This document shows positions 18,331 to 28,943 of a stretch of DNA of 64,000 nucleotides, one piece after another. Numbering within the stretch: the stretch's first letter is position 1; every line of letters begins with the position of its first letter. Position numbers and translations under genes: made by a program. The stretch lies in contig NC_056053.1 in the NCBI RefSeq assembly GCF_004379255.2, forward strand, positions 23,804,188 through 23,868,187, written 5' to 3'. The stretch is from Salvia splendens (lineage: Eukaryota > Streptophyta > Magnoliopsida > Lamiales > Lamiaceae). Under the pieces are notes generated by a model, which saw only the letters and a program-made list of their open reading frames with translations, was not told the DNA's origin and did no database searches.

Positions 18331-21057
18331 CTAGCAAATGGGCAAGGGCTCACCATTCCACGCCTCTAGGCATTTCAACAACGGATCAACGATCAAACCA
18401 TTGCTCAACGCCGTGAACACCTTCTCCCCTTCTTCCCCGGGCGACACGACCTTCTCTCCGGTCAAGAACTCTGCCCCGAGCTCCTCCCTCACGAACTTGT
18501 ACAACGGGTACGACCGGCACTCCTTGATCTTGTTCGCGATGGCCGGGTTCCCTGCCTCGAGGGCGCTCCTTGCGGCCTCGACCTCCTTGGGGAGGAGGAG
18601 CTCCAGCTCGGCCTCAAACGCCTGGATCTTCTGGAAGATCGAGGTGTTGAGGTTCTTCTCCCCCTCCCCGTTCTTGAGGGCGTGGTCGACCAACACCTGC
18701 CTCAGCTTTTGCATCAGGGGGTAGGTGGCGAGGCAGGGGTCGTCCACGTAGGCGAAGACGTACTCGCGGTCGACCACCCGGAGGAGGTCCTTCTCGCAGA
18801 ACCTCGACGGGTGGAGCTCCCCATTGGCGCCCATCGTCAGGGTCCGCTTAGCCACCTGGCTCACGGTGTTCTTCACCGCGAGGCGGAGATTCTCCTCCAG
18901 GTGGCGGAGGTCGATGGCTTGGCAGAGTGCCACGAGGAAAGTGGACGACATGAGCTTGAGAATGTCGAGCGCCTCGACGGTCTTTCGCGACGAGATGAGG
19001 CCGAGCGAGTTCACGTCTTGGTTGTGCTGCTCGGCGCTCTGGACGTGGTTCGTGACCGGGTTGGCCAGGAACTGGAGCTCTGAGCAGTACGAGGCCATGG
19101 CGATCTCGGCGCCCTTGAAGCCGTAGTCCAAGCTAGGGTTACGGCCGCCAGACAGGTTGGAGGGCAATCCATTGTTGTAGAAGTCATTCACGAGTTCCGA
19201 GAATTGAGCAAACATCAGCTTCCCAATTGATGCGATGGCCAACCTGGAGTTGTCCATTGACACGCCAATCGGAGTGCCTTGGAAATTCCCGCCGTGCAGG
19301 GCCTTGTTTCTAGAAACATCGATCAAGGGGTTGTCGTTGACCGAGTTGATCTCGCGCTCGATCATCTTGGTGGCAGTTCGGATCACCTCGACCTGAGGGC
19401 CGAGCCACTGGGGCGAGGTGCGCAGGGCGTAGCGGTCCTGCTTCGGCTTCTGGAGCGGGTCCGTCTCGTGCAGCTTCTCGGCCGCCTTGACGTATGCGCT
19501 CCCGTCGAGGATGTGCTCCATGATGGCCGCGGCCTCGATCTGGCCGGGGTGATGCTTGAGCCGGTGCGTCAGGTGGTCGGTGAACTCGGGCTTCCCGTTC
19601 ATCACCTCGGCGAACACGGCAGACATCACCTCGGCCAGGAGGGCCAGGATGTTGGCCTCGTAGAGGGCGATCGAGGCGAGGCCGGAGCCCACCGCGGTGC
19701 CGTTGACGAGGGCGAGGCCCTCCTTGGGCTGGAGCTCGAAGAAGCCGCCGGGCACGCCGGCGAGCTTGAAGGCCTCCTCGGCGGAGAGGGGCTCGCCGGC
19801 GGGGCCAACAGCCTTGGAGTTGGGGCGGCCGGTGAGGAGGCCGGCGATGTAGGAGAGGGGGACGAGGTCGCCGGAGGCGGTGATGGTGCCGCGGAGGGGG
19901 AGGCAAGGGGTGACGTTGTGGTTGAGGAATTTGGCGAGGGCTTCCAAGATTTCGAATCTTATGCCGGAATATCCTTGCAAGAGAGTGTTGATTCTCACTA
20001 GCATCGCTGCTCTGGTTGCTGAGTGTGGGAGAGTGTGGTTAGATTCCGTTCCGTTGCCGAAGATTCCAGCATTCAGAAACCTGGTACAAAATCAATTCAA
20101 CTTCAATTAAATCTTATTTGTATTAGTACTTATGTTTTAATTTTCTAGATGCTCTGTTTACACTTTGATTAAATTTTGGTATGTTTAGCATTTTTCAAAA
20201 TTCAACTACTGAATCATGAAATTTCGCATTTTGAAAAATCATTAAATCAAGTCATTTTGAATATAAGAAACTTGAGGTAATAAAAAGGGCAAATAACCAA
20301 AAAATACACCAACATACAGTCAATTCATGTTTTTACCATGAATGTAGTGAAAAAATACACAAATTCTTAACTTTAGTAAACTTTTCTAGTGAATTAAAGT
20401 TTATTTATTTTTTTATAACATTATAAATTCGTTTTATAAACTACGTCATTTAAGGGAATTGGTGATCGGATGACTTAGACATTTTGGTGTGCCACATATG
20501 ACTAAATTTTGGTGAAATTGAATTTTATGAGAAATTTACTCCATATTTAAAGTTTGTGCTAAAAATCTCAATATGCCAAAAGTATTTTTTTTGGCTATTA
20601 TTAGTCCTCACAAAAATCCAATTTAGTTAGTTGGAATAATTGAGTAATTCTAAAAATCGATAAAAACAGCAAGGGAGGGGCCGCCTCACCTAATAAGCTC
20701 CTTCTGCAGCGCGCCGCCCTGCTTGGTGCGGCGGTGCGAGGTGGCGCCGAAGCCGGTGGTGACGCCGTAGCTGTCCGTCCCCTTGTTCATGCTCTCCATC
20801 ACCCAGTCGCTGCTGGCCTTCACCCCTGCCCTCGCCGACTCCGCCAGCTCCACCGCCACCGCATTGTCCCTCGCCGCGATCGCCGCCACCTGCGCTATCG
20901 TCAGCGTCTCCCCGCCGAGCCTCACCGCCCCCTTCCTGAACTCCTCCACCATCGCCTTCACCGCCTCCACGTGGCTCCCGCTCAGCCCCTCCGCCGCCGC
21001 CGCCCAGTTCAGCGGGTCGCTCCCCTGCTTCACGCAAAACCCGTTCTCTGCCGCCAT
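18331..21057 (-). CDS. PAL: Phenylalanine ammonia-lyase, 2 exons, 705 aa
   Basis: Deaminates L-phenylalanine to trans-cinnamate, the entry step of phenylpropanoid metabolism (lignin, flavonoids, rosmarinic acid in some families). Exon 1 is 21057-20690 and exon 2 is 20080-18331. The single intron (609 bp) splits an Arg codon ([11 protein letters not shown]), the conserved intron position of plant PALs. The total is 2118 nt; 705 aa is slightly short for the family (about 710-720) because the N-terminus is brief. Ala191-Ser192-Gly193 in [13 protein letters not shown] forms the MIO prosthetic group. Tyr97 in [18 protein letters not shown] is the catalytic base. Phe124-Leu125 is the substrate switch, Phe favouring phenylalanine over tyrosine. 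The C-terminus is NGEPLPIC. Third codon positions are strongly GC-rich, producing long shadow frames. Cytosolic homotetramer expected. Confidence 0.97.
20081..20689 (-). other. PAL intron
   Basis: Single intron, donor AG|GTGAGG and acceptor TACCAG|GTTT on the minus strand. AT-rich against GC-rich exons. No embedded gene or repeat seen. Confidence 0.9.
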
Positions 21058-21176
21058 TTTTTTAAAGTAGTAAAAGTGAAATGTGATCGGAAAAATTAGG
21101 AAATTTTTTTCCTAAATTCTCTTCTAATTTTGGTGTTTGTGTGTTTGTTACTTGGAATGGTTGTGGAGAGAGAGGG

Positions 21177-21389
21177 GTTTAAATAGAGAGGGGAGAGTTG
21201 GTGTGGGGATAGATACAAGGGAAAGTGTAAGTATATATTTTTTGGTAGGTTTGTATGAGTGGAGGGAGTATTGGAGTTGGTTGAGGATTGATCTGGGCCG
21301 TTGGTTGTGATTGATCCGACGGCGGAGATTTGCGGATGTGGTCGATTTTTCTTTTTATGATTTTGTTTTTTATGGTGAGAGGGGTTGGT
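21177..21389 (-). promoter_or_regulatory. PAL promoter with TATA-like box and AC elements
   Basis: On the minus strand a TATA-like CTATTTAAAC lies at 21186-21177, about 120 bp before the ATG. Upstream, ACCTACC (21250-21244) and ACCAACC within CACCAACCCC (21389-21383) match AC elements bound by R2R3-MYB factors in phenylpropanoid promoters. Near matches CAACCAACT (about 21283-21275) and CACCAACT (about 21203-21195) also occur. The motifs are seen directly; function is inferred from well-studied PAL promoters. Confidence 0.65.
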
Positions 21390-22600
21390 GGGAATCGCAA
21401 TTGAGATTGGTTGATATGTTGAATGATGCATGACATTTTCTTTTATATATTTTTTATTTATAAATTAATGTGTGCAACTGAATTGGTTTCTATCTTTTTT
21501 TTATATTTTATGCAGCGTTGATAAGTCAAAGATCGAACCTTTTTCTGATAATTATGGAAGAGGAAGAATTCTTGGATCTTGGAGTACATATTTAATTTAT
21601 AGGGAGTTATTACCTCTTCACATGTACTAAAATAAATGCTTGTAAATAATGAATATGTAATGATCAATAAATATATTCTTAATGCAGTGATAGAATCACA
21701 TAATTAATGATTAGAGGTGAGGAAAGTAGGAGGAGGCGAGGAGGAGGAGGAGGAGGAGAGAATCGGGAAATGAGGGCGTGCGCATTAGAGTTTTAGTTTG
21801 TCTTTCTTAAAATCACAAAGGCGGTGGAGGCGAGGAGGAGGAGGAGAGAATCCGGAAATGAGGCGTGCGCATTTGAGTTTTAGTTTGTCTTTCTTAAAAT
21901 CACAAACTTTGACGTGCGATTGAGAATTTATAGTTGAAAAGCTAAATTAGCTCCTCAGATTCTCATCAAAATATTTTTAATATATTTATAAGTTATAACA
22001 GACTCCTTTGTTATAACAAACATATTTAATAAGAATAATTTTATTGAAAAGAATTTGCCAAACTGATTCATCATACATTAATTGGGAAATTCTTTGTAAA
22101 ATTCAAAATTATTAAAAGTGAATGAAAATTCATGTCATTTTTTTAAGAGTGATCTATGATTCATGGGTGCTTTTTAAACAAACTATGCAATTTCATGTGT
22201 TTTACACAGAGTAGTATTTTTTTTAAAGAGTGCTCTATAATTCATGGTTTTTTTAATATACTATGCAAATTAATGTGTTTTATACACTACGCAAATATGA
22301 AATATGTATGCTTGTGAATTGTGATTGTAATTTTGTAGGGCTTTCGCAATCTTCTTTTTCATTTTTTATTTGACGAGAAGGTAAGTGGTATTATAAAATG
22401 TTCAAATAATATTATATTGGGTAGATGGATTAGTGCGAGTGACATGGTCTATAATATATTTGTTAGGTGTGACTAATTTGAATATTTGATAGGCGCTTTT
22501 GACTGAATCCTTCGTTAATTCACAAATATGAAATGCATTGACCAAAAACATCTCAAACGCGCAACTTCAATTAGTATTATACTCAAATAGTATAACGTAA
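21390..22600. other. PAL upstream region
   Basis: No gene. Holds a tandem duplication with GGA-rich starts (21731-21906). The rest is AT-rich flank up to the retrotransposon insertion site. Confidence 0.6.
21731..21906. repeat. Tandem duplication of about 80-90 bp, GGA-rich
   Basis: Two copies (about 21731-21819 and 21827-21906) each run from GGAGGCGAGGAGGAGG through GAAATGAGG, GCGTGCGCATT and GAGTTTTAGTTTGTC to CTTAAAATCACAAA. They differ mainly in the number of GGA triplets and a few bases. Lies about 700 bp upstream of the PAL start. Confidence 0.85.
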
Positions 22601-22605
22601 CTCAT

Positions 22606-23260
22606 TGATGGGGTACGTACTAAACAAGCCCAATAGCAGTGACGGCCCATCAGCCCAAAGCCCAAGGAATAGTATCAGTTCGGCATTACCAAAGAGTTCG
22701 GCTCCAGCCTACAGCTCGGTAAAAGCCGACCAATCAAGCTCTACTCTCAGATCGGCAAAAGCTGCTCGGCAATAGTTCAGCAGTTCGGTCTCAGTATTCG
22801 ACCGAACTGGGAGATAGTGGACTCATGCAGAACCTCCACGACCTCCACTACACGATCTATTTAGTGGTGTCAACTCATGCAGGATCTCAGGCAGGATAGC
22901 GGACCAAACAAAGAGATAGTGGACCCATGCAGGATCTCATGACCTCCACGACATCCACTACCTAGTTAGTGGTGATGCAAGTCACGACTTAGTTAGTGGT
23001 GATGCAAGCCACGATCTTAGTTCAATGTATAAATAGAACTTAGATCAGATAGACCAGGAGAGAGCTCTCTAGACATCAAATATCATATAGCAAGTCTGTA
23101 TTTGTAAGCTGTAAACCAGATCAAGCAATACAATCTTGCCCTCCTTTCTTCCCGTGGATGTAGATTTACCTCAGTAAATCGAACCACGTAATTCCTTGTG
23201 TCGTGATCTATATTTTCTTTTACCTGCATTTACTACCATCAAAAATTCGCCCAACCATCA
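22606..23260 (+). repeat. 5' LTR, 655 bp
   Basis: Direct repeat of 28944-29598. Starts TGATGGGGTACG and ends CAACCATCA. By eye I find three substitutions between the two copies (near 22669, 22772 and 23251). A TATA box, TATAAATA, lies at 23028-23035. It contains short internal repeats of GTTAGTGGTGATGCAAG (two tandem copies near 22960-23010). Confidence 0.95.
23028..23035 (+). promoter_or_regulatory. LTR TATA box
   Basis: TATAAATA in the 5' LTR; the same motif is at 29366-29373 in the 3' LTR. Retrotransposon transcription would start about 30 bp downstream. Confidence 0.6.
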
Positions 23261-23261
23261 C

Positions 23262-23279
23262 TGGCGCCGTCTGTGGGAA
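23262..23279 (+). other. Primer-binding-site-like sequence
   Basis: TGGCGCCGTCTGTGGGAA, starting one base after the LTR end. TGGCGCC openings of this kind are common in plant gypsy elements; I do not assign the tRNA. Confidence 0.7.
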
Positions 23280-23333
23280 ACAGAGAACCAAATTTGTGAT
23301 AAAGCGAGTTTTTGATCCTCTTCCACCAAAAAA

Positions 23334-24512
23334 ATGCATACCAGATCACGTAATACCCATAATACCGTTCGTGATAACCATGAGGAAGCTAGTCCAGCCC
23401 GCAGGTCTGGAAAACAGCCTCGGGAGAAATCTACTTCCAGTTCTCACGGAGAAGGAACAAGCCGCTCAAAGACTCATCGCACCGAGTCTTCCCAGCAGCC
23501 CGATTTGAACGAGGCTGTCAAATTGTTTTTGGCCGAGAAGCAGGAAGAGTTCTTAATTTTCCTGCAAAAGGGCCAAAAGCCGGAGACGAAAACGGTGGAT
23601 TCTCCCTCCTCATCCAGACATGAAAGTCACTACCGCAGTAGTGCCGTGTCTTCCAGGAAGAAGAATTCTCAACCCCGACATGTTCCTGTTCCTCCTCGGT
23701 ACCGGAATCACAGGAGAACTCCATCTCCTCCATACCGAAGAGATGTCGGGTTCGCCATGTACGGAGCATTGAAGACTCCGTTCTCGGACGATATCACCCG
23801 AACTCCCTTACCACAGAACTACCGAACTCCGTCAATGACTTATGACGGGTTAGTGAATCCTCATGACTTCCTGGGACGCTATCAGTATAACATGGCGAAC
23901 CAGGGTCTCAATGAGGTCCATATGTGCAAGCTGTTTCCCGAGCTGCTTATCGGGAACGCAAGAAGGTGGTTCGATAGCCTCCCCCAAGGCAGCATTAGAT
24001 CTTACCGAGATCTAATGGATGCTTTCCACAGGAGGTTCTTTCAGAAAGCGGAAGCCCGAATCACTTCGGCTCAGCTGCTTTCTACACGTCAAGGTCGCGA
24101 CGAAAAGATCAGCGACTTTATGACGAGGTTCCACAAGGAATGCCTACAAGTAGATGATCTCAATGATCTACTTGTCATTTCGGCATTCCAAAATGGAATC
24201 CTGCCCGGAGCTCTCTACAGAAAGCTCGTGGAATGCAGTCCGCAAACAGCTCAAGAGATGTGGGACATTGCGGACCAGTTCTCCCGTGCCGATGAGGCAG
24301 ACCGTCGCAAACGGTCTTTAGACAGCTCATCCCGAGGAGACGGGAGGAAGCCCGATCATAGCGATCAGGGACATCCTCGCCGAACTCCTTTTGGCGATCA
24401 GGGACATCCTCGCCGAACTCCTTTTGAAAGGATTCAAAGGACTCCGGTGCAAGACCGATTGGGGCCACGTCTCAATCCTGAGAAGCCGCCCGCCCGCCGT
24501 GATTCCGGTTGA
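23334..24512 (+). CDS. gag: Retrotransposon gag polyprotein, 392 aa
   Basis: Open from ATG 23334 to TGA 24510-24512. The N-terminal third is Ser/Arg/Pro-rich. The conserved retrotransposon gag core runs from about residue 155 to 300: YDGLVNPHDFLGRYQ, LFPELLIGNARRWFDSLP, YRDLMDAFHRRFF, SDFMTRFHKE and SAFQNGILPG are its usual blocks. It would form the virus-like particle that packages element RNA. Near the C-terminus GDQGHPRRTPF is repeated in tandem, a local duplication. No CCHC zinc knuckle is visible before the frame ends; it was probably removed by the deletion that fused gag to the end of integrase. No frameshift or stop within gag, so it may still be translatable. Confidence 0.92.
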   Translation: MHTRSRNTHNTVRDNHEEASPARRSGKQPREKSTSSSHGEGTSRSKTHRTESSQQPDLNEAVKLFLAEKQEEFLIFLQKGQKPETKTVDSPSSSRHESHYRSSAVSSRKKNSQPRHVPVPPRYRNHRRTPSPPYRRDVGFAMYGALKTPFSDDITRTPLPQNYRTPSMTYDGLVNPHDFLGRYQYNMANQGLNEVHMCKLFPELLIGNARRWFDSLPQGSIRSYRDLMDAFHRRFFQKAEARITSAQLLSTRQGRDEKISDFMTRFHKECLQVDDLNDLLVISAFQNGILPGALYRKLVECSPQTAQEMWDIADQFSRADEADRRKRSLDSSSRGDGRKPDHSDQGHPRRTPFGDQGHPRRTPFERIQRTPVQDRLGPRLNPEKPPARRDSG

Positions 24513-24890
24513 GATCGGCGTACCCAGTCCCCGAACTCTAAATTTCTCCTCAGAAATGAATGATGACGGACTGAGAGCCGAACTAGATCTGGCCGAAGAA
24601 AGAAGAGAATTGGCCTGCATAAAAGCAGCCAAGTACAAGGAGCAAGTAGCCCGGTATTATAACCAAAGGGTGAAAAAGCTGCAATTTCAAGTGGGAGATC
24701 TCGTCTTGAGAAACAACGAAGTAAGCCGAGCAGAAAAGCTGGGCAAACTCGAACTCACATGGGAAGGTCCATATCGGGTGTCAGAAGTCCTCGGCAAAGG
24801 GTCTTATAAATTGACTCACATGTCAGGAGAGCAAGTACCCTAAACATGGTACATTTCCAACCTCAAGAAGTTCCATTTGTAAGAGACAGT
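24495..24890 (+). pseudogene. Integrase C-terminal remnant
   Basis: A frame different from gag reads AVIPVEIGVPSPRTLNF, then YYNQRVKKLQFQVGDLVLR and GKLELTWEGPYRVSEVLG, the last part of a Ty3/gypsy integrase. A stop at 24841-24843 interrupts it just before TWYISNLKKFHL. It starts abruptly at the breakpoint with gag. No integrase catalytic core is present, so it cannot act. Confidence 0.88.
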
Positions 24891-25180
24891 CCGGTCAGTC
24901 AGTCTTGTGTCTAGTTCGGTCCTAGGGGTATGTGCTTTCTTTGTTTTTTACTTGTTTTTCATGTTTGTCTATGTGCATTTTGTTTGTCTATGTGCGTTTT
25001 GTCTGTCTATGTGCGTGTCGTCTCTTACAAATGTTACTGAGGTATCTTGTTCTTCGAAGGCTGATCCCCTTTTTAGAACATATATAAGCCAACGATTGTG
25101 AGTCCAAGCTTCTAAGGAGGATACAAGACCACAATTCAGCTTAAGAAACAAGCAGTTCGTCTGAAACGAACTGCAACAAA

Positions 25181-25384
25181 GGGAAAGTCCGATCCACGCG
25201 ATAAAACTCGCCGAATTAGGACAAGGGAAAGTCCGATCCACGCGATAAAACTCGCCGAATTAGGACAAGGGAAAGTCCGATCCACGCGATAAAACTCGCC
25301 GAATTAGGACAAGGGAAAGTCCGATCCCCAAATTAGGACAAGGGAAAGTCCGATCCGAGCGATAAAACTCGCCAAATTAGGACA
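25181..25384 (+). repeat. 44-bp minisatellite within the retrotransposon
   Basis: Units start GGGAAAGTCCGATCC at 25181, 25225, 25269, 25313 and 25342; the fourth is truncated to 29 bp. Unit content includes GATAAAACTCGCCGAATTAG. Confidence 0.9.
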
Positions 25385-25391
25385 CAAGCTT

Positions 25392-25588
25392 AGTCCGGTC
25401 AAAGAAGTTTACTTCATAAGACCAAAGACGAGTCCGGTCAAAGAAGTTTATTTCATAAGACCGAGGACCAAGTCCGGTCAAAGAAGTTTACTTCATAAGA
25501 CCAAAGACGAGTCCGGTCAAAGAAGCTTACTTCATAAGACCGAGGACGAGTCCGGTCAAAGAAGTTTACTTCATAAGACCGAGGACGA
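25392..25588 (+). repeat. 39-bp minisatellite within the retrotransposon
   Basis: Five units starting AGTCCGGTCAAAGAAG at 25392, 25431, 25471, 25510 and 25549, each with TTACTTCATAAGACC (variants TTATTT and CTTACTT). A different sequence from the preceding 44-bp array, though both contain AGTCCG. Confidence 0.9.
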
Positions 25589-25723
25589 GCACGATGAAAT
25601 TTTTTCGCTAAGCTGTAAATACGCAGTGATAGAAGCGAAATGAAGATTTCATTTATTAAAACTTGTTCGGCATACAACTCCGCTGCCCTACGAGAAGGCG
25701 TTACGCTATTACAAAGGACTATT

Positions 25724-28605
25724 CTACTGTCCACGGTTGCTAAAGTTGAGCCACCTATTCACAAAATCCTCGTGAAGCCGAGTTCGGCCATTCCGGGCAG
25801 CTGAAGAATAAGCAGGTCGACGAGATGCTCTAATCGACCTACCGCCTCTTCCCTGAGCCCGGGAAGTTCTGGCACCTCGGCGGCGAAGAGTCTCTTCACG
25901 AAGCATTTGTTGATCTTGCTCACTCATAATCACAGCTCCTCTACGAACTTCAGTCCGTCCTCGTCTTGACGTTTCCGGTTGCTCCTGAGTCCGTTCTCGT
26001 CTTGACGTTTCCGGTTGCTCCTGAGTTCGTTGCTGATTTGGAGTAGGATTTTGAGCAAGTGAATCAGAGGTTTGAGCTGGAGTGCGAGCATCTGTTGGCG
26101 GGAAATGCCTAAGGAATCTCTCGATTGAGGGACGCCGGGAAAGAATGATGTCGTACCGAGAAGCCCAGCGCCGCAATGATTTCACGACTTGTTGGCAAGC
26201 CGAGCTCTCCAGCGCATTGTTCCTCCGGAGTACATGATATTCCTCCCACAGTTCGTCAACTCGTTCCTGAACTTCAGAGATGGTCATTCCCCCGCGCCTG
26301 CAGATGAAATCCTCATACGCAGTCCTCTCAGCGACGGCAGTGTTCAGCTCGGCCTCCAGATCTTTCTTTTCGGACTCTAAGTCCTTATTGTCGGCCTCCA
26401 GCTTCACTAAACAAGCCAAGAGTTCGTCATTCTTCATCTGGTCAGCTATGGCTTTTTTCTCAGCTTCGTCTAAAGCGGAAGAGTACAGCCGCTTCCAGTG
26501 AAGTACCTCCAGCTCCTTAAGAGTTAAGAATACAAAGCAGCTATGTCAGTTCGGCATTTCATTTTACTGAGCAGGTAGTAAACCACAACAGGAGTAAAAG
26601 AGAGTACGAAAAGCTATACGAAGACACAAGTGTAGAAAGAAGAATTTTTTCATTCATAAGAAAAATTTTTTTTACACGAGGGCTTCAAGGCCATTTTACA
26701 AGAAGGAAGAAACTAAACTAAGAGAAGGGAGACGAAATCATACTCCGCCAGCTTCGTCTCCGGCTCCTCGGTGAGGTTCAGCTTCCTTCTCCTTGTCTGC
26801 CTCAGCTTCAGCCTCGGCCTCCCTGCTTCCCCCAGCCTGCTCGGTGCCCCCATCACCGATCAGCAGCACCTCTTGCTCGGCCTGCCTGTCTCCGGTCTGC
26901 TGATCAAGCTGCTCGGTCTCACCCTCTCCGTGGAAAATTGGAGCGGGTGAAACTGGCCCTAAGGAGGCAAAGATAGCCTCCATATTCTCGTCCCGGTCAG
27001 CTCGGCAACTACGAACTCGGTCAGCAGAAAGCAGGACCGAGGACGAAGCAAGCTCCTCAAGGAGCGGCAGACTCTGGAGACGAGCTGCTATCTCTCGGCC
27101 GTACAGCGGCAGGACGACTTCGGGCCCCTGCTCGGCATTATCGGTCATCAGTTTCAGCAGATCACCGACAAAGGTCGAAAATTGATTGCTCAGAAAGAGT
27201 TTCTCCGCGAAAGCACGGAGAACCTCCCCTTGGGCAACCACGGCGGCAGCATCCCTCCGTTTCGTCTGCTCTTGCTGGATGATGAGCTGGTTTTTGGCAA
27301 ACTGGGCTTCATCCTGGGCCGAGATCCTAGCAGCTCTGGCCTTCTCAAAGTCTGCCTTAGCCTGTTCGGCCTGGTGACGAGCAGCCGCCAACTTCCTCTG
27401 CATCTCAGCATAGTCGCTGGACGCTTTAGAGAGTTCGACTGCGACGAGCTTGCTGAGCATGCTATTCCTCTGAAAATGGAAAAAGGAAAGAGTCAACAGA
27501 GGGGCCACCAAAAAAACATAGGAAAGAAGCAAAGCCAAAGAATCAAGAAGAGAAGTTACCTCGGCAAAGTCCGTTGGCCATGCAAAAGGCTCACAGACAT
27601 GCTCCGAAGGGGGCGCCAAGACGATGTCTCTCTCCGGCGCTCTTGGGGGCTTCTGGGTCTTCCCCTTCCTATTTGCCGAAGTCGACTCCGGCTTTTTTGG
27701 ATCCGAAGAAGAGGTCTTTTGCCTCTTCGGATTCTTCTCGGCATCAGGCGCCGAGCTGGTAGCCTTCTGTTTCTCCGGCTCCTTAAGCTCGGAGGATTTG
27801 CGGCTAATCTTATTTAGCAAGTTCACTGCCAAAAAGCAAGAAAGCAAGGTTAGTTTTCGCCACAAAAGCAGTAAGGCACAAAAAAGAATTCCTCACCCTC
27901 GGTCTCTTCGTCCGAAGACGAGGAGTCGAACACGAAGTCGCCCTTGACGAGCTCAGACTCCAGGTACTGCTTCCTAATCATAGGAATCTTATTGAGCTCG
28001 CCCTCGAGCTCGTCCAACGGTTCTAACCGAGGATGAGGAATCACGGACTTCGGCCCTCTCCAGGGAAAGCCCGGAGCCGCTGTCCTATTATAAAAAAAGA
28101 AGCGATGTTGCCACTTTGGCCACTTGGTTTTGCAGAAGGCCCTAAAAGGCTGTAAAGGGATCAAGTAAAACCAAGATCCTTTTCTCTTAAACTGGAAGAA
28201 ATTAAGGATTGCCCTCAGAGACAGATCCTTATCTAGCCTACGCAGTTCGGCAGCAAAGGCCGATAAGTGCCTCCAAGAGTTCGGAGTCACCTGACCTAAA
28301 GGGAGTTGAAAAAAATCAAGCAGCTCTACAAAGGCAGGGGGAAGAGGGAAACGAAGCCCGCATTCCAAGCCGGCTTCATAAACGGTGGCGTAACCCTCCG
28401 GCGGCGAGTCAGCCCTATGAAGGTCGTCGGGAATCGCAACTTTCCCCCCAGGAAAAAAATATTTTTCGTGTAGGGATATCACAGTATCCTTACTCAAGAT
28501 GCTGTGAAAATACTCTACGGTCTTCTCCCCGGATTCTTTCCGGCTAGAAGACCCCTTACCCCCTTTCCTACCGCTGCCTGACTCAGAAGAAGAAGAAGAA
28601 GACAT
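25724..28605 (-). CDS. Antisense spliced gene in the retrotransposon, gypsy-type transposon domain, about 830 aa
   Basis: On the strand opposite gag. Proposed exons: 28605-27897, 27825-27560, 27469-26744, 26515-25724. All donors are GT and all acceptors AG, phases agree, and the sum (2493 nt) is divisible by three with a single stop at the end. The first exon starts with a Ser/Gly/Lys tract and contains GLRFPLPPAFVELLDFF, GQVTPNSWRHLSAF, FFQFKRKGSWFYL and KWQHRFFFYN, which match the 'putative gypsy type transposon' domain (Pfam PF04195 as I recall). Exon 2 is Lys/Ser-rich. Exons 3 and 4 are largely coiled coil (for example LVKLEADNKDLESEKKDLEAEL). Exon 4 holds a duplicated RTQEQPETSRR motif and an Arg-rich end. 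Function unknown; such antisense genes recur in plant gypsy elements. The exon 3 donor and exon 4 acceptor are the least certain points. Confidence 0.72.
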
Positions 28606-28932
28606 GGTTCTTACTCTTTGAAAGTCTGAAGAAATTCTGAAGAAATTCTTGAAAGCGGAAGGAAATTTTTACGCAAAAGAGAGAGAATGCAGAAGAAGCA
28701 ATAGCAAAAGTGTTCAACTGATGAAGAAATGACGTATTTATCAGATTCGGAGAAGATTTCAAAATCATCGCACCGTTTCGAATCCCACCTTTTCAGGATT
28801 CAACGGCCGGATTTTACTGTCGCATTTAATGCAGTCACGCGCAAGGCACGTCCCCTGACGTCAGCCTCCCCCGTACCTTTATCCAGAATGCCGAAGTGAC
28901 TCGCTTCGCCGAAGTGATTCACTTCGCTTTTC

Positions 28933-28940
28933 GGGGGGGG
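28933..28940 (+). other. Polypurine tract
   Basis: Eight G residues three bases before the 3' LTR, in the place of the plus-strand primer. Confidence 0.7.
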
Positions 28941-28943
28941 TAG

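Noticed and set aside
19279..20001. 240-codon open frame opposite PAL exon 2
   Set aside because: Shadow of a GC3-rich coding exon; its composition follows the PAL codons and it has no domain.
25181..25588. CRISPR-like repeat array
   Set aside because: Units are directly abutting with no unique spacers, and this is plant nuclear DNA.
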